Below, one piece after another: positions 8,034 through 15,299 of a stretch of DNA of 22,591 nt (position 1 is the stretch's first letter; each line of letters begins with the position of its first letter). Position numbers and translations under genes: made by a program. The notes under the pieces are model-generated. The model was given only the letters and a program-made list of their open reading frames with translations. It was not told where the DNA came from and searched no databases. The stretch comes from Armatimonadota bacterium (lineage in GTDB: Bacteria > Armatimonadota > Zipacnadia > Zipacnadales > UBA11051), in contig DPJP01000241.1 in NCBI GenBank assembly GCA_003542955.1, positions 7,204 through 29,794 of the forward strand, in the 5' to 3' direction.

Positions 8034-8270
8034 TGGCGGCGACGGGGGCCTCAGCCCGCGCTCCGTCTCAGCCGACACCGGGTTCACGATGGGGATTCCA
8101 GGGCCTGTTGGGCGGTCCGTTCGTGCCTCCTGCTGCCTGTCCCCGGACCGCGCCGGACGACGGAGCTGGCAGGACAGCGGACAACGACATGGCAGTCGTT
8201 GCGTGACAGAACGGCCGACGAGGGCCTCCGGCCACAGCCACGGCATCTGAAGCAACCAGGGAGGGCACCT
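8034..8270. other. Intergenic spacer before fchA
   Basis: In this 237-bp gap I found no convincing gene, promoter or terminator. The fchA frame is open across the last 72 bases, but its likely start is the GTG at 8271, which has a purine-rich AGGGAGGG site about six bases upstream. Confidence 0.4.
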
Positions 8271-8900
8271 GTGCTTACGGGTCTATCTGTATGCGAGTAT
8301 GTCTCGCAACTGGCGTCGAATCAGCCTGCGCCGGGGGGCGGGAGCGCGGCGGGGCTGGTTGGGGCGCTCGGGGCTGCGCTGGGTGAGATGGTGGCTAACT
8401 TCACCGTCGGCAGGAAGAAGTACGCCGATGTTGAGGAGGAGGTTGGAGCGGCGCTGGGACGGCTGACGGACTTGCGCGGGCAGTTGCTTCGGTTGACCGA
8501 CGCCGACGCGGTAGCCTACACGCAGGTCGGCGCGGCCTACGGGATGCCGAAGGAGACGGATGATGAGAAGGCGGCGCGCGCGGAGGCCATCGAGCAGGCC
8601 CTGAAGGCCGCCGCGGAGGTTCCACGCCAGATCGCCCTGCGTGCGGCGGCGGTGCTCGACGTGCTGCCGGTGCTGCTCGAGAAGGGCAACCAGAACCTCG
8701 TCAGCGATGTCGGTGTCGGGGCGAGGCTCGCATTTGCCGCGGTGGAGTGTGGTTGGCTGAATGTCGAGATCAATCTGGGCTCGATGAAGGATGAGCAGCA
8801 CATCGAGCGGCTTCGCACCGAGATGCAGGACACTGTGGAGATGGCGGGGAATATGTGCCGACAGCTCTGGGACGCGACTGTAGCGCGCGTCCGCGGCTGA
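8271..8900 (+). CDS. fchA: Methenyl-THF cyclohydrolase / formiminotransferase-cyclodeaminase family protein
   Basis: The protein is 209 residues from the GTG at 8271. The signature NQPAPGGGSAAGLVGALGAALGEMVANFTVGRKKYADVEEEV at the N-terminus (shown here in parts: 'APGGGSAAGLVGALGAAL' and 'VANFTVGRKKY') identifies the FTCD_C cyclodeaminase/cyclohydrolase family. In clostridia and acetogens the stand-alone form (FchA) interconverts 5,10-methenyl-THF and 10-formyl-THF; related proteins deaminate formimino-THF. The gene lies 27 bp before folD and upstream of metF, which favours the cyclohydrolase role. No hut genes are present. The neighbouring FolD lacks the residues for its own cyclohydrolase step, which strengthens this reading. 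Confidence 0.85.
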   Translation: MLTGLSVCEYVSQLASNQPAPGGGSAAGLVGALGAALGEMVANFTVGRKKYADVEEEVGAALGRLTDLRGQLLRLTDADAVAYTQVGAAYGMPKETDDEKAARAEAIEQALKAAAEVPRQIALRAAAVLDVLPVLLEKGNQNLVSDVGVGARLAFAAVECGWLNVEINLGSMKDEQHIERLRTEMQDTVEMAGNMCRQLWDATVARVRG

Positions 8901-8927
8901 GTACTGACTCGATGGGAGGAGTTCGCA

Positions 8928-9782
8928 GTGGGAGCGAGACTACTGGAGGGCGGGCCAATTGCGGACCGCATCAAGGCCGAACTGAAACCGAGAATCGCCG
9001 CACTTGCCGCGACGAGGCCGCCGAAGCTGGTCGCGCTACTGGCAGGGGACAATCCCGGTGCGAAGTACTATGCCAAGAGCCAGCAGAAGGACTGCGAGGA
9101 ACTCGGCATCGGGTACGAACTGCGAGAACTGGACGCGGAGATCACCCAGGATGACATGATGGGCGTCATCGCCGGGTTGAACGGATGCCCCGCGACGACC
9201 GGCATCATCCTGCTGGTGCCGGTGCCGAAGCACCTCGACGCCCGTGCGCTGCAGGCGGCGATCGCGCCGGAGAAGGATGTCGACGGCGTCAACCCGGCCA
9301 ACCTCGGCCGCGTTGTGCAGGGCGACAGGACGCTGGCGCCGTGTACCGCCCAGGCAGCCGTGACGATGGTTGAGGAGGCCGGTATCGAGGTCAGAGGCGC
9401 GGAGATCGTCATGGTTGGGCATTCCGAAATCGTCGGCAAGCCGACGGCGCTGTTGCTGCTCGAGCAGTTGGCCACGGTGACGGTCTGCCATATCGGCACG
9501 AAGGATACTGCCGCGCACTGCCGGGCGGCCGACGTGGTCATCGTGGCGACCGGCGTGCCGGGGCTTGTGAAGCCGGACTGGATCAAGCCGGGCGCGCTGG
9601 TTGTGGATGTCGGTATCAACCGCGTCAAGGGCGAGGACGGCAAGACGAAGATCGTCGGGGATGTCGACGCCGGAGCCGTGGAGGTAGCCGGCATCCTGAC
9701 ACCGGTCCCCGGCGGTGTGGGGGCGGTCACGGCTGCTTTGCTTATGAAGAACACGGTCGCGGCCGCGGAGCTCCAGGCCTGA
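8928..9782 (+). CDS. folD: Methylene-THF dehydrogenase FolD, cyclohydrolase residues replaced
   Basis: FolD oxidises 5,10-methylene-THF to methenyl-THF with NAD(P)+, and usually also hydrolyses it to 10-formyl-THF. The GTG at 8928 follows GGGAGGAG and gives 284 residues, normal for the family. Recognisable signatures are GDNPGAKYYAKS, PEKDVDGVNPANLG, the Rossmann segment VGHSEIVGKPTALLLL, VVDVGINRVKG and ILTPVPGGVGAVTAALL. Against E. coli FolD (from memory), a gap-free alignment places Gln52 where the catalytic Lys54 should be (Tyr48 retained) and Leu96 where Gln98 should be (LLVPVP instead of VQLPLP). The active-site Asp119 (DVDG) is retained. PCTP is also altered to PCTA. I infer that the dehydrogenase activity persists and the cyclohydrolase activity is lost or weak, with FchA upstream supplying it. 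Confidence 0.92.
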   Translation: MGARLLEGGPIADRIKAELKPRIAALAATRPPKLVALLAGDNPGAKYYAKSQQKDCEELGIGYELRELDAEITQDDMMGVIAGLNGCPATTGIILLVPVPKHLDARALQAAIAPEKDVDGVNPANLGRVVQGDRTLAPCTAQAAVTMVEEAGIEVRGAEIVMVGHSEIVGKPTALLLLEQLATVTVCHIGTKDTAAHCRAADVVIVATGVPGLVKPDWIKPGALVVDVGINRVKGEDGKTKIVGDVDAGAVEVAGILTPVPGGVGAVTAALLMKNTVAAAELQA

Positions 9783-9859
9783 GAACACAGACCGCGCCCG
9801 ACCCCGCACGCTTGCGGTGGGCGGGGAGACCGATGCGCGCAGAGAGGGGATTTGATAGC

Positions 9860-10732
9860 GTGTCGATGCGAGAAGCCATAGACTCAGGGAAGTTCATCAT
9901 CACCACCGAGGTCGGCCCGCCCAAGGGCCACCACCTCGAGGAGATGGTCGAGGAGGCGGAAGCCTGCCGCGGCATGGTCGACGGGGTCAATGTCACCGAC
10001 ATCCAGTCGGCGGTGATGCGGGCCTCCTCACTCGTCGGCTGCCTGAAGATTCAGCAGGTTGGGATGCACCCGATCATGCAGATGGTCTGCCGCGACCGGA
10101 ATCGCCTGGCGCTGCAGAGCGAGCTGCTCTCCGCCGCGACGATGGGCATAACCGACGTGCTGTGCCTGACGGGAGATTACACCACCCTCGGCGACCACCC
10201 GGACGCGAAGCCGGTGTTCGATATCGACTCGGTGCAGCTCATCCAGGCCGCGAAAGGGCTCATGGAGGGCCACGATATGGCCGGCAACGAGCTTGACGGC
10301 GAGCCGCCGACCTTCTGCCTGGGCTGCGTGGTTAACCCCGGCGCCGAGCCGCTCGAGCCGCAGATCATGAAGCTGCGCAAGAAGATCGATGCGGGCGCGG
10401 ACTTCGTCCAGACACAGGCGGTGTACGACCCGGCGGTGCTCGCCAACTTCATGGAGCAGGCCGGCGATCTGGGCGTCCCCGTGCTGGCGGGTATCGTCAT
10501 GCTGAAGTCTGCCGGCATGGCCAACTACATGAACAAGTTCGTCGCGGGTGTGAGCGTGCCCAAGGACCTCATCAGCCGGATGAAGGAGACCGAGAGCAAG
10601 GTTCAGACCTCGATCGAGATCACGGTCGAGCTTGTCAACGGCTTCAAGGACCTCTGCCAGGGCATCCACATGATGCCTCTGGGGTGGAACAAGCACGTGG
10701 CAACGGTTCTCAAGGAGTGCGGGCTGGCGTAG
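9860..10732 (+). CDS. metF: Methylenetetrahydrofolate reductase
   Basis: MetF reduces 5,10-methylene-THF to 5-methyl-THF using a flavin. The protein is 290 residues from the GTG at 9860, which lies ten bases after GAGAGGGGA; the frame is open further up and an ATG at 9833 is an alternative. Family signs are 'FIITTEVGPPKG' with the catalytic Glu, 'DGVNVTD', 'MQMVCRDRNRLALQSELLSA', 'DVLCLTGDY' (the LTGD motif), 'DAGADFVQTQAVYD' and 'PVLAGIVMLKSAG'. It resembles the short reductases found in methyl-branch clusters more than the E. coli enzyme. The partner MetV of some acetogens is not seen here. It closes the fchA-folD-metF unit, and a strong hairpin follows it. Confidence 0.9.
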   Translation: MSMREAIDSGKFIITTEVGPPKGHHLEEMVEEAEACRGMVDGVNVTDIQSAVMRASSLVGCLKIQQVGMHPIMQMVCRDRNRLALQSELLSAATMGITDVLCLTGDYTTLGDHPDAKPVFDIDSVQLIQAAKGLMEGHDMAGNELDGEPPTFCLGCVVNPGAEPLEPQIMKLRKKIDAGADFVQTQAVYDPAVLANFMEQAGDLGVPVLAGIVMLKSAGMANYMNKFVAGVSVPKDLISRMKETESKVQTSIEITVELVNGFKDLCQGIHMMPLGWNKHVATVLKECGLA

Positions 10733-10763
10733 GCACGCGGGGCGCGCCGATGAATGATGACCT

Positions 10764-10791
10764 CGAGCCGGCACGCCATCGTGCCGGCTCG
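10764..10791 (+). terminator. Perfect 11-bp hairpin downstream of metF
   Basis: CGAGCCGGCAC and GTGCCGGCTCG form a perfect 11-bp inverted repeat around a six-base loop (GCCATC). No U-tract follows, so it is not a classical rho-independent terminator, but its position 32 bp after metF and 42 bp before the next gene fits transcript end protection or termination. Confidence 0.55.
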
Positions 10792-10832
10792 TTGCATACC
10801 GACCCGGAGCACCGGGGCGAGGTGAACAGCGC

Positions 10833-11915
10833 ATGGAATACAAGATCGGTGTGGTCGGCTGCGGCGGCATGGGGAAGGCCCACATCAAGTGGTGGAACCA
10901 TCTGGACAACTGCCGGGTCACGGCTATCTGCGATGTCTCCCAGGAGGCGCTCGATGCGGCGGCGGAGGTGGCCGGCGACGTGGGCCTCTACACCTCACAT
11001 GAGCTGATGCTCGAAGCCGCCGGCATCGACATCATCTCAATCGGCACATGGCCGAACATGCACGCGCCGATCACCCTCGACGCCGCGCGCAGCGGAATCC
11101 ACGTCTACTGCGAGAAGCCGATGGCGCTCGACCTGCAGGAGTGCGACGCGATGATCGAGGCCTGCGACGCCGCCGAGGTCGCGCTGATCATCGGGCACAA
11201 CCGGCGCAATGATCCGTGCTTTGACAAGGCAAAGAAGCTGCTCGCCGATGGCTTCATCGGCGACATACGGATGATCCACGGCCAGAACAAGGGCTACTTA
11301 GCCGGGTATGGGCTGATGAACATGGGCTCGCACCTGTTCGACGCCATGCATATTCTACTGGGCGACTCCGAGGCTGTGTACGCCGACCTGCGCGTCGACG
11401 GGCGCAAGGCGACGGCGGCGGATATCGAGGTCGAGGGGCACCGCGGCACAGGCTACACGCTGGGGCATTCGGGGATCATCCACCTGGAGTATGCCTGCGG
11501 CGTGCCCGGTGTGGTGGAGTTCTGGCCCAGCTTCGAGTTCACGCGCTTCGGAGTGGAGATACTCGGGACAACGGGGCGTCTGGCGATCAGGGGGCCGGAC
11601 CCGCAGATATATCACTACCCCGCACCCGTCTACAGCCCCTCTGAGTGGGGCGAGTGGACCAGGATGGGGCTGACGCCGGAGGAGGACCCCTACGGCTACT
11701 TCGATGGTCACCGCGCCACTCGCATGCTATTGGACATGCTTGCCTTCATAGAAGGCGGGCCGGAGCCGTCGTCCTGCGGGCGCGAGGCGATCAAGGCCAT
11801 CGAGGTCATCATGGGAGTCCACCAGTCAAACCGCACCGGCTGCCGGGTGAGCCTGCCGATGGCCGATCGGCGCCACCCGCTGAAGGTGTGGCGGCAGGAC
11901 GCGGGATTGGAGTAG
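10833..11915 (+). CDS. Gfo/Idh/MocA family NAD(P)-dependent oxidoreductase
   Basis: The protein is 360 residues. It begins with the Rossmann nucleotide-binding sequence IGVVGCGGMGKAH (about residues 5-17), followed by 'VTAICDVSQE' and the hallmark 'GIHVYCEKPMALDLQEC' with the conserved EKP. A C-terminal alpha/beta domain includes 'GLMNMGSHLFDAMHILLG', where the Gly-Ser-His-x-x-Asp segment resembles the substrate-side histidine/aspartate motif of this family. Members oxidise or dehydrate sugars, inositols and related polyols, and the substrate cannot be inferred. A modest ribosome site (GAGGTG) lies before the ATG. It leads a three-gene unit with the methyltransferase (6 bp gap) and the DUF1284-like protein. 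Confidence 0.88.
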   Translation: MEYKIGVVGCGGMGKAHIKWWNHLDNCRVTAICDVSQEALDAAAEVAGDVGLYTSHELMLEAAGIDIISIGTWPNMHAPITLDAARSGIHVYCEKPMALDLQECDAMIEACDAAEVALIIGHNRRNDPCFDKAKKLLADGFIGDIRMIHGQNKGYLAGYGLMNMGSHLFDAMHILLGDSEAVYADLRVDGRKATAADIEVEGHRGTGYTLGHSGIIHLEYACGVPGVVEFWPSFEFTRFGVEILGTTGRLAIRGPDPQIYHYPAPVYSPSEWGEWTRMGLTPEEDPYGYFDGHRATRMLLDMLAFIEGGPEPSSCGREAIKAIEVIMGVHQSNRTGCRVSLPMADRRHPLKVWRQDAGLE

Positions 11916-11921
11916 AGCGGC

Positions 11922-12728
11922 ATGGCCGAGTACCTCGACGATGTCGCGCGCTTCAATCGGGACGCCTGGGAGCGGCTCGCCGAGGCGGGGATCGAGTACT
12001 CGCGCCCATGGCTCGACCTCGACGCCGAGTCCGCTCGGGCGCGCCTGGACCCCGAGGGCGTCATGGGCGATGCTGAGGGCAAGAATGTCCTCTGCCTGGC
12101 CGGCGGCGGGGGGCAGCAGTCGGCGGCTTTCGCACTGCTGGGGGCCAATGTGACGGTCATCGACATCTCCGAGACTCAGCTCGAGCGAGATCGCGAGGCG
12201 GCAGAGCACCATGGCACGGATGTGCGGCTGGTCACCGGCGATATGCGCGACCTGTCGGCATTCGCGGATGACAGCTTCGATCTGGTCTACCACGCTCACG
12301 CCATCTGTTTCGTGCCCGATGTCGCGCCTGTCTTTGACGAGGTGGCGCGTGTTCTCCGCCGTGGAGGGTTGTACCGCGTCAGCTGCCCTAACCCGTATGT
12401 TCATGGTCTATGGGACGGCGGCTGGGACGGCCGCGGCTACTGCATCCGGTCACCCTACGTAGATGGGCAGGAGATCGTCTACCAGGACGAGTGCTGGGAT
12501 GTCGAGGGGCCCGACGGCCGGACGAGACGCGTCCCCGGCCCCCGCGAGTACCGCCATACGCTTACGACGCTGGTGAATGGGCTCTCAACGCGCGGTTTCT
12601 GCATTCTGCGGGTCCGGGAGTGGCCGACTGGCGACGCGGATGCGGAGCCCGAGAGCTGGGGGCATTTCGCGGCGTTTGCGCCGCCGTGGTGGACACTCTG
12701 GAGCCGCTACACGCCGGGGAGTGAGTGA
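11922..12728 (+). CDS. Class I SAM-dependent methyltransferase
   Basis: The protein is 268 residues. The SAM-binding motif I is VLCLAGGGGQQSAAFALLG (about residues 56-74), followed by VTVIDISETQL with the acidic residue that binds the SAM ribose, then GDMRDLSAFADDSFDLVYHAHAICFVPDV (motifs II and III, given here as 'GDMRDLSAFADDSFDLVY') and 'EVARVLRRGGLYRVSCP'. The N-terminal helix (FNRDAWERLAEAGIEYSRPW) and the tryptophan-rich C-terminus are probably for substrate binding; the methyl acceptor is unknown. It starts six bases after the oxidoreductase and ends one base before the next gene, so the three are probably co-translated. Confidence 0.87.
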   Translation: MAEYLDDVARFNRDAWERLAEAGIEYSRPWLDLDAESARARLDPEGVMGDAEGKNVLCLAGGGGQQSAAFALLGANVTVIDISETQLERDREAAEHHGTDVRLVTGDMRDLSAFADDSFDLVYHAHAICFVPDVAPVFDEVARVLRRGGLYRVSCPNPYVHGLWDGGWDGRGYCIRSPYVDGQEIVYQDECWDVEGPDGRTRRVPGPREYRHTLTTLVNGLSTRGFCILRVREWPTGDADAEPESWGHFAAFAPPWWTLWSRYTPGSE

Positions 12729-12729
12729 C

Positions 12730-13845
12730 ATGAATAGAGCGTCGATCGATCCCGAGCGGCGCCACACGCAGCGGATGACGTGCAGCGCGTTGAGCGGCGC
12801 CGACTTCGAGCCGATCGCGGTTCGGGGGCATCATCTGCTGTGCGCGGTGTGCGTCGCCGGCGGGTGCGAGACACCGCCATGCGGCATCGAGGAAGTTCAG
12901 GGCCTTCTGGCCGCGCTGTGGGAGTATGCATACGTGCCGATTCGGGTCTCGGCAGATATCGAGGTGAACCGGGCCCACTACCTTGATGCGTACGAGGACC
13001 GTGGCGAGCGGGAGCTGCCGGATGACTACGAGGACCGGGCGGCGGACTATGCCGGGCGGCGCAAGGACCTCGAGGTCTGCCGCCTGCTGGGGATCGCGCC
13101 CGGCTCCGTGCTGCCGGCCTGGGCGCTTTACATGACTCTCTTCGAGCGGCTGGCCGGCGTCCGCTCCGTCTGCGCGACCGGTGATGCACAATCGGACGTC
13201 TGGCCTCGCTGCCCGCATGCGGAGGCCGGCTACTATGAGCGCATACGCGATGCCGCGCCAACAAGTCTCGAGGACCAGACCGAACAGGGTGAGGCGCTGG
13301 ATGGCCACGGCCGCTGGGCGATGTTCCGGATGCGCACACGCGAGGACATGCTCACCGCCAAGGACCAATCGGCCGGCTTCATCGAGGAGGATGCCGATCA
13401 TCTCTACATCCGGCCGCAGCACCTGCTGTGCATGCTCTGCACCATGGAAGCTCAGGACCCGCTGATCCAGGACAACCTCGTCGAGTTGCGCAAGCGCATG
13501 GAGGAAGACCCCGACATCCCGGTGACCCTCGTCGAGGGCTGCTGCATGGTCTGCGACCCGTGCAACGTCTACCATCCCGGCGAGCACGTCTGCTACACGA
13601 CGCACATCAAGAACCAACTGCGGGACCTGAATATCCTCGAGAAGCTGGACCTCGAGCCGGGCGCTACCCTGCCGGCAGGGGAGCTGTATGCGCGCATCTA
13701 TGAGCGCATCGGGTCGCTGATGGAGGTGTGCGGCTGGGGCGATGGGCTCAAGACCGTCCACTTCTGGGCGCCGTGTGGCGGCGCAAAGGGCGATGCGCTG
13801 GAGCGCGCCAGAGATAGGGGGCTCATCTCCGACGGGGTCGAGTGA
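12730..13845 (+). CDS. Cysteine-rich protein with two DUF1284-like halves
   Basis: The protein is 371 residues from the ATG at 12730, one base after the methyltransferase stop; the frame extends back into that gene but homology starts here. It has two similar halves. The first begins IAVRGHHLLCAVCVAGGCE (about residue 31) and continues to 'RKDLEVCRLLGIAPGSVLPAWALYMTLFERL'-like text (shown in part: 'VCRLLGIAPGSVLPAW'). The second begins YIRPQHLLCMLC (about residue 222), then VEGCCMVCDPCNVYHPG, then 'LDLEPGATLPAGELYARIYERI'-like text (in part: 'LEPGATLPAGELYARIYERI'). The R-x-H-H-L-L-C start and the CxxC/CCxxC groups match DUF1284, usually a single about 140-residue domain thought to bind a metal or Fe-S centre. 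Function is unknown. Confidence 0.7.
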   Translation: MNRASIDPERRHTQRMTCSALSGADFEPIAVRGHHLLCAVCVAGGCETPPCGIEEVQGLLAALWEYAYVPIRVSADIEVNRAHYLDAYEDRGERELPDDYEDRAADYAGRRKDLEVCRLLGIAPGSVLPAWALYMTLFERLAGVRSVCATGDAQSDVWPRCPHAEAGYYERIRDAAPTSLEDQTEQGEALDGHGRWAMFRMRTREDMLTAKDQSAGFIEEDADHLYIRPQHLLCMLCTMEAQDPLIQDNLVELRKRMEEDPDIPVTLVEGCCMVCDPCNVYHPGEHVCYTTHIKNQLRDLNILEKLDLEPGATLPAGELYARIYERIGSLMEVCGWGDGLKTVHFWAPCGGAKGDALERARDRGLISDGVE

Positions 13846-13875
13846 GCGGACGCGCCCAGGTGCGCCTCACTCTAT

Positions 13876-13905
13876 TTGCAGCCTCAGCCTGCGGCATGCT
13901 ATGAT
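13876..13905 (+). promoter_or_regulatory. Candidate sigma-70-type promoter
   Basis: TTGCAG (13876-13881) and TATGAT (13900-13905) are separated by 18 bases, close to the consensus. Transcription would begin near 13912 and give a leader of about 220 bases before the ATG at 14132. A promoter is expected here because the upstream unit ends at 13845. Confidence 0.45.
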
Positions 13906-14036
13906 CTCCGGCAGAACATACAACACCGGAGGTGGTAGGTACGGCCGAGAGGTCCCCGGCGCATCGCACACAACTGGGGCGAGCGGGTCGGCGGGTGGGG
14001 CGAGGACAACAGAGACGGATTGCCGCGGTCGCACCA

Positions 14037-14059
14037 CCGGCCGTCGTCACTACGGCCGG
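14037..14059 (+). repeat. GC-rich perfect hairpin in the leader
   Basis: CCGGCCGT and ACGGCCGG form a perfect 8-bp inverted repeat around a seven-base loop. It lies about 70 bases before the ATG of the next gene and would fold in the leader RNA. No U-tract follows, so a regulatory or stability role is more likely than termination. Confidence 0.45.
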
Positions 14060-14131
14060 CGGGACGATGGCGTATGCGGTGTATCCACGAGGTGATGGTT
14101 GCCAGGTCGCCATGGGCGAGGAGATCTGGTG

Positions 14132-15061
14132 ATGGGCGAACAGCGCGACCATGTGGTCTGGAACCGTCAATGCACCGCCGTGTGTGTAGCGATGACGCTG
14201 CTGCTGGCAGGCGTGATCGGCCGGCAGCGGTGGGTCGCGGCGCATACGGATGCAGTCGCGGATGCGGTTCTTGTGAGTTGGTCCAGTCCGGCGGCGGCCT
14301 CGACCGTTGCCACGACGTTCAACGTGTCTCTGACCCCCATGGGCGGCATACAGGCTGGAGATCACCTCATCATCGGGTACTCCACCATGGATGAACACCC
14401 CTTCGTTGATGAGGCATACTCGGGCTCGCTCTCCGGTGGCGAAGCCTCAGTCGATGTACGGGTCTCTACCGTTGATGCCGCGACAGGCACCTTGTACTTC
14501 CTGGCCGAAGTCTACCGCGATGGGGCGGTGGTGGGGGCCACACGCTGGGTTCGTCTCGATGTGGCCGCATTCACCATCGCGATGGGCTCCAACGCCGTTG
14601 AGCAGGCGCTATGGGATGACGCGGGCAGGCACACGTGGTCGAAGTACGGTGGCAGCGGTGGCGATGCGGCAGAAACCCTGGATGCCACCGGCCCGCCGCC
14701 GATCGCGGTCACCATGCCGAACGGGACCGACGCGGCGACCTACACGGTGCGGATAACGTGCGCGGGGGCGACCTGGGGCGAATGTGTGCTGTCCGGCGTC
14801 GCGCCCGAGATAACCGTCGGCCGTGTGGACAACGCGGCCGGCGTCGATGGCGGCAGGCACGCGTGGCTCCCCTGTTCTACCGGAGCAGGCGACGCGTGGG
14901 ATGCGCTGCTTGGCTTGGCCGGGGTGAAGAGCTTCGCCGTCGAGCTTGTCCGGGCATCTGACGGCACGGTTGTGGCCTCCGACACGGCCGAGTTCACCAT
15001 GTCTGTGCGCGAGGCCGAACCCGCAAGGCCGTCCAGACGTTCAGCGCTGCCCTCGACGTAA
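14132..15061 (+). CDS. Hypothetical exported or membrane-anchored beta-rich protein
   Basis: The ATG at 14132 lies eight bases after GAGGAG and gives 309 residues; an upstream ATG at 14099 in the same frame lacks a site. A basic N-terminus and hydrophobic stretch (about residues 15-28, CVAMTLLLAGVIG) suggest a signal peptide or anchor. The rest is rich in Thr, Ala, Val and Gly with alternating beta pattern and at least two Ig-like or fibronectin-like segments, for example 'STVATTFNVSLTPMGGIQAG' and 'GTDAATYTVRITCAGATWG'. I recognise no family. It has its own candidate promoter, and the following gap holds another, so it is probably a single-gene unit. Confidence 0.7.
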   Translation: MGEQRDHVVWNRQCTAVCVAMTLLLAGVIGRQRWVAAHTDAVADAVLVSWSSPAAASTVATTFNVSLTPMGGIQAGDHLIIGYSTMDEHPFVDEAYSGSLSGGEASVDVRVSTVDAATGTLYFLAEVYRDGAVVGATRWVRLDVAAFTIAMGSNAVEQALWDDAGRHTWSKYGGSGGDAAETLDATGPPPIAVTMPNGTDAATYTVRITCAGATWGECVLSGVAPEITVGRVDNAAGVDGGRHAWLPCSTGAGDAWDALLGLAGVKSFAVELVRASDGTVVASDTAEFTMSVREAEPARPSRRSALPST

Positions 15062-15068
15062 GCCGTCA

Positions 15069-15108
15069 ATCGCGCAGCGGGGTCGAGTCTTGCCTCCGCA
15101 ACCGCGAT
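15069..15108 (+). terminator. Imperfect hairpin just after the stop codon
   Basis: ATCGCG pairs with CGCGAT, and inside it GCGG pairs with CCGC, with a small internal bulge and a 15-base loop. It begins eight bases after the stop of the preceding gene. No U-tract follows, so its role in termination is uncertain. Confidence 0.3.
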
Positions 15109-15188
15109 CACGGTGGCGATCTCTGCGTCGACGCCGCCAACCTGTTCGCGGCGCGCATGTCCGGCCGTGCCCCCGTCGGTTCTCCCTA

Positions 15189-15217
15189 TTGGATTCCCGC
15201 TCGATGCGTATTACACT
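15189..15217 (+). promoter_or_regulatory. Candidate promoter for the HPS-RraA gene cluster
   Basis: TTGGAT (15189-15194) and TACACT (15212-15217) are spaced by 17 bases, each matching four of six consensus positions. The gap of 238 bp before the ATG at 15300 makes a promoter here likely. A start near 15224 would leave a leader of about 75 bases. Confidence 0.4.
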
Positions 15218-15299
15218 ACGTGCAGGACTGCCGTCAAGGGAGACTGTGACGGGGGGCGTCCGGTGCCGGGTGCCGGATTGCTCGACTGGAGGGATCAGC

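Larger units (their letters stand above)
13846..14131. other. Intergenic leader region with promoter and hairpin candidates
   Basis: This 286-bp gap holds a plausible promoter (13876-13905), a short CTCCGG/CCGGAG inverted repeat (13906-13911 and 13926-13931) and a perfect 8-bp hairpin (14037-14059). A 66-codon frame (13932-14132) with low-complexity Arg/Gly-rich translation is probably not a gene. Confidence 0.45.

Noticed and set aside
12562..13761. 399-residue minus-strand frame
   Set aside because: Antisense to the DUF1284-like gene, which carries clear repeated Cys/His motifs; no start site of its own.
13932..14132. 66-codon ORF overlapping the next start at TGATG
   Set aside because: Low-complexity Arg/Gly/Ala-rich translation, and its GTG overlaps the only purine-rich site, so a ribosome site is not properly placed.
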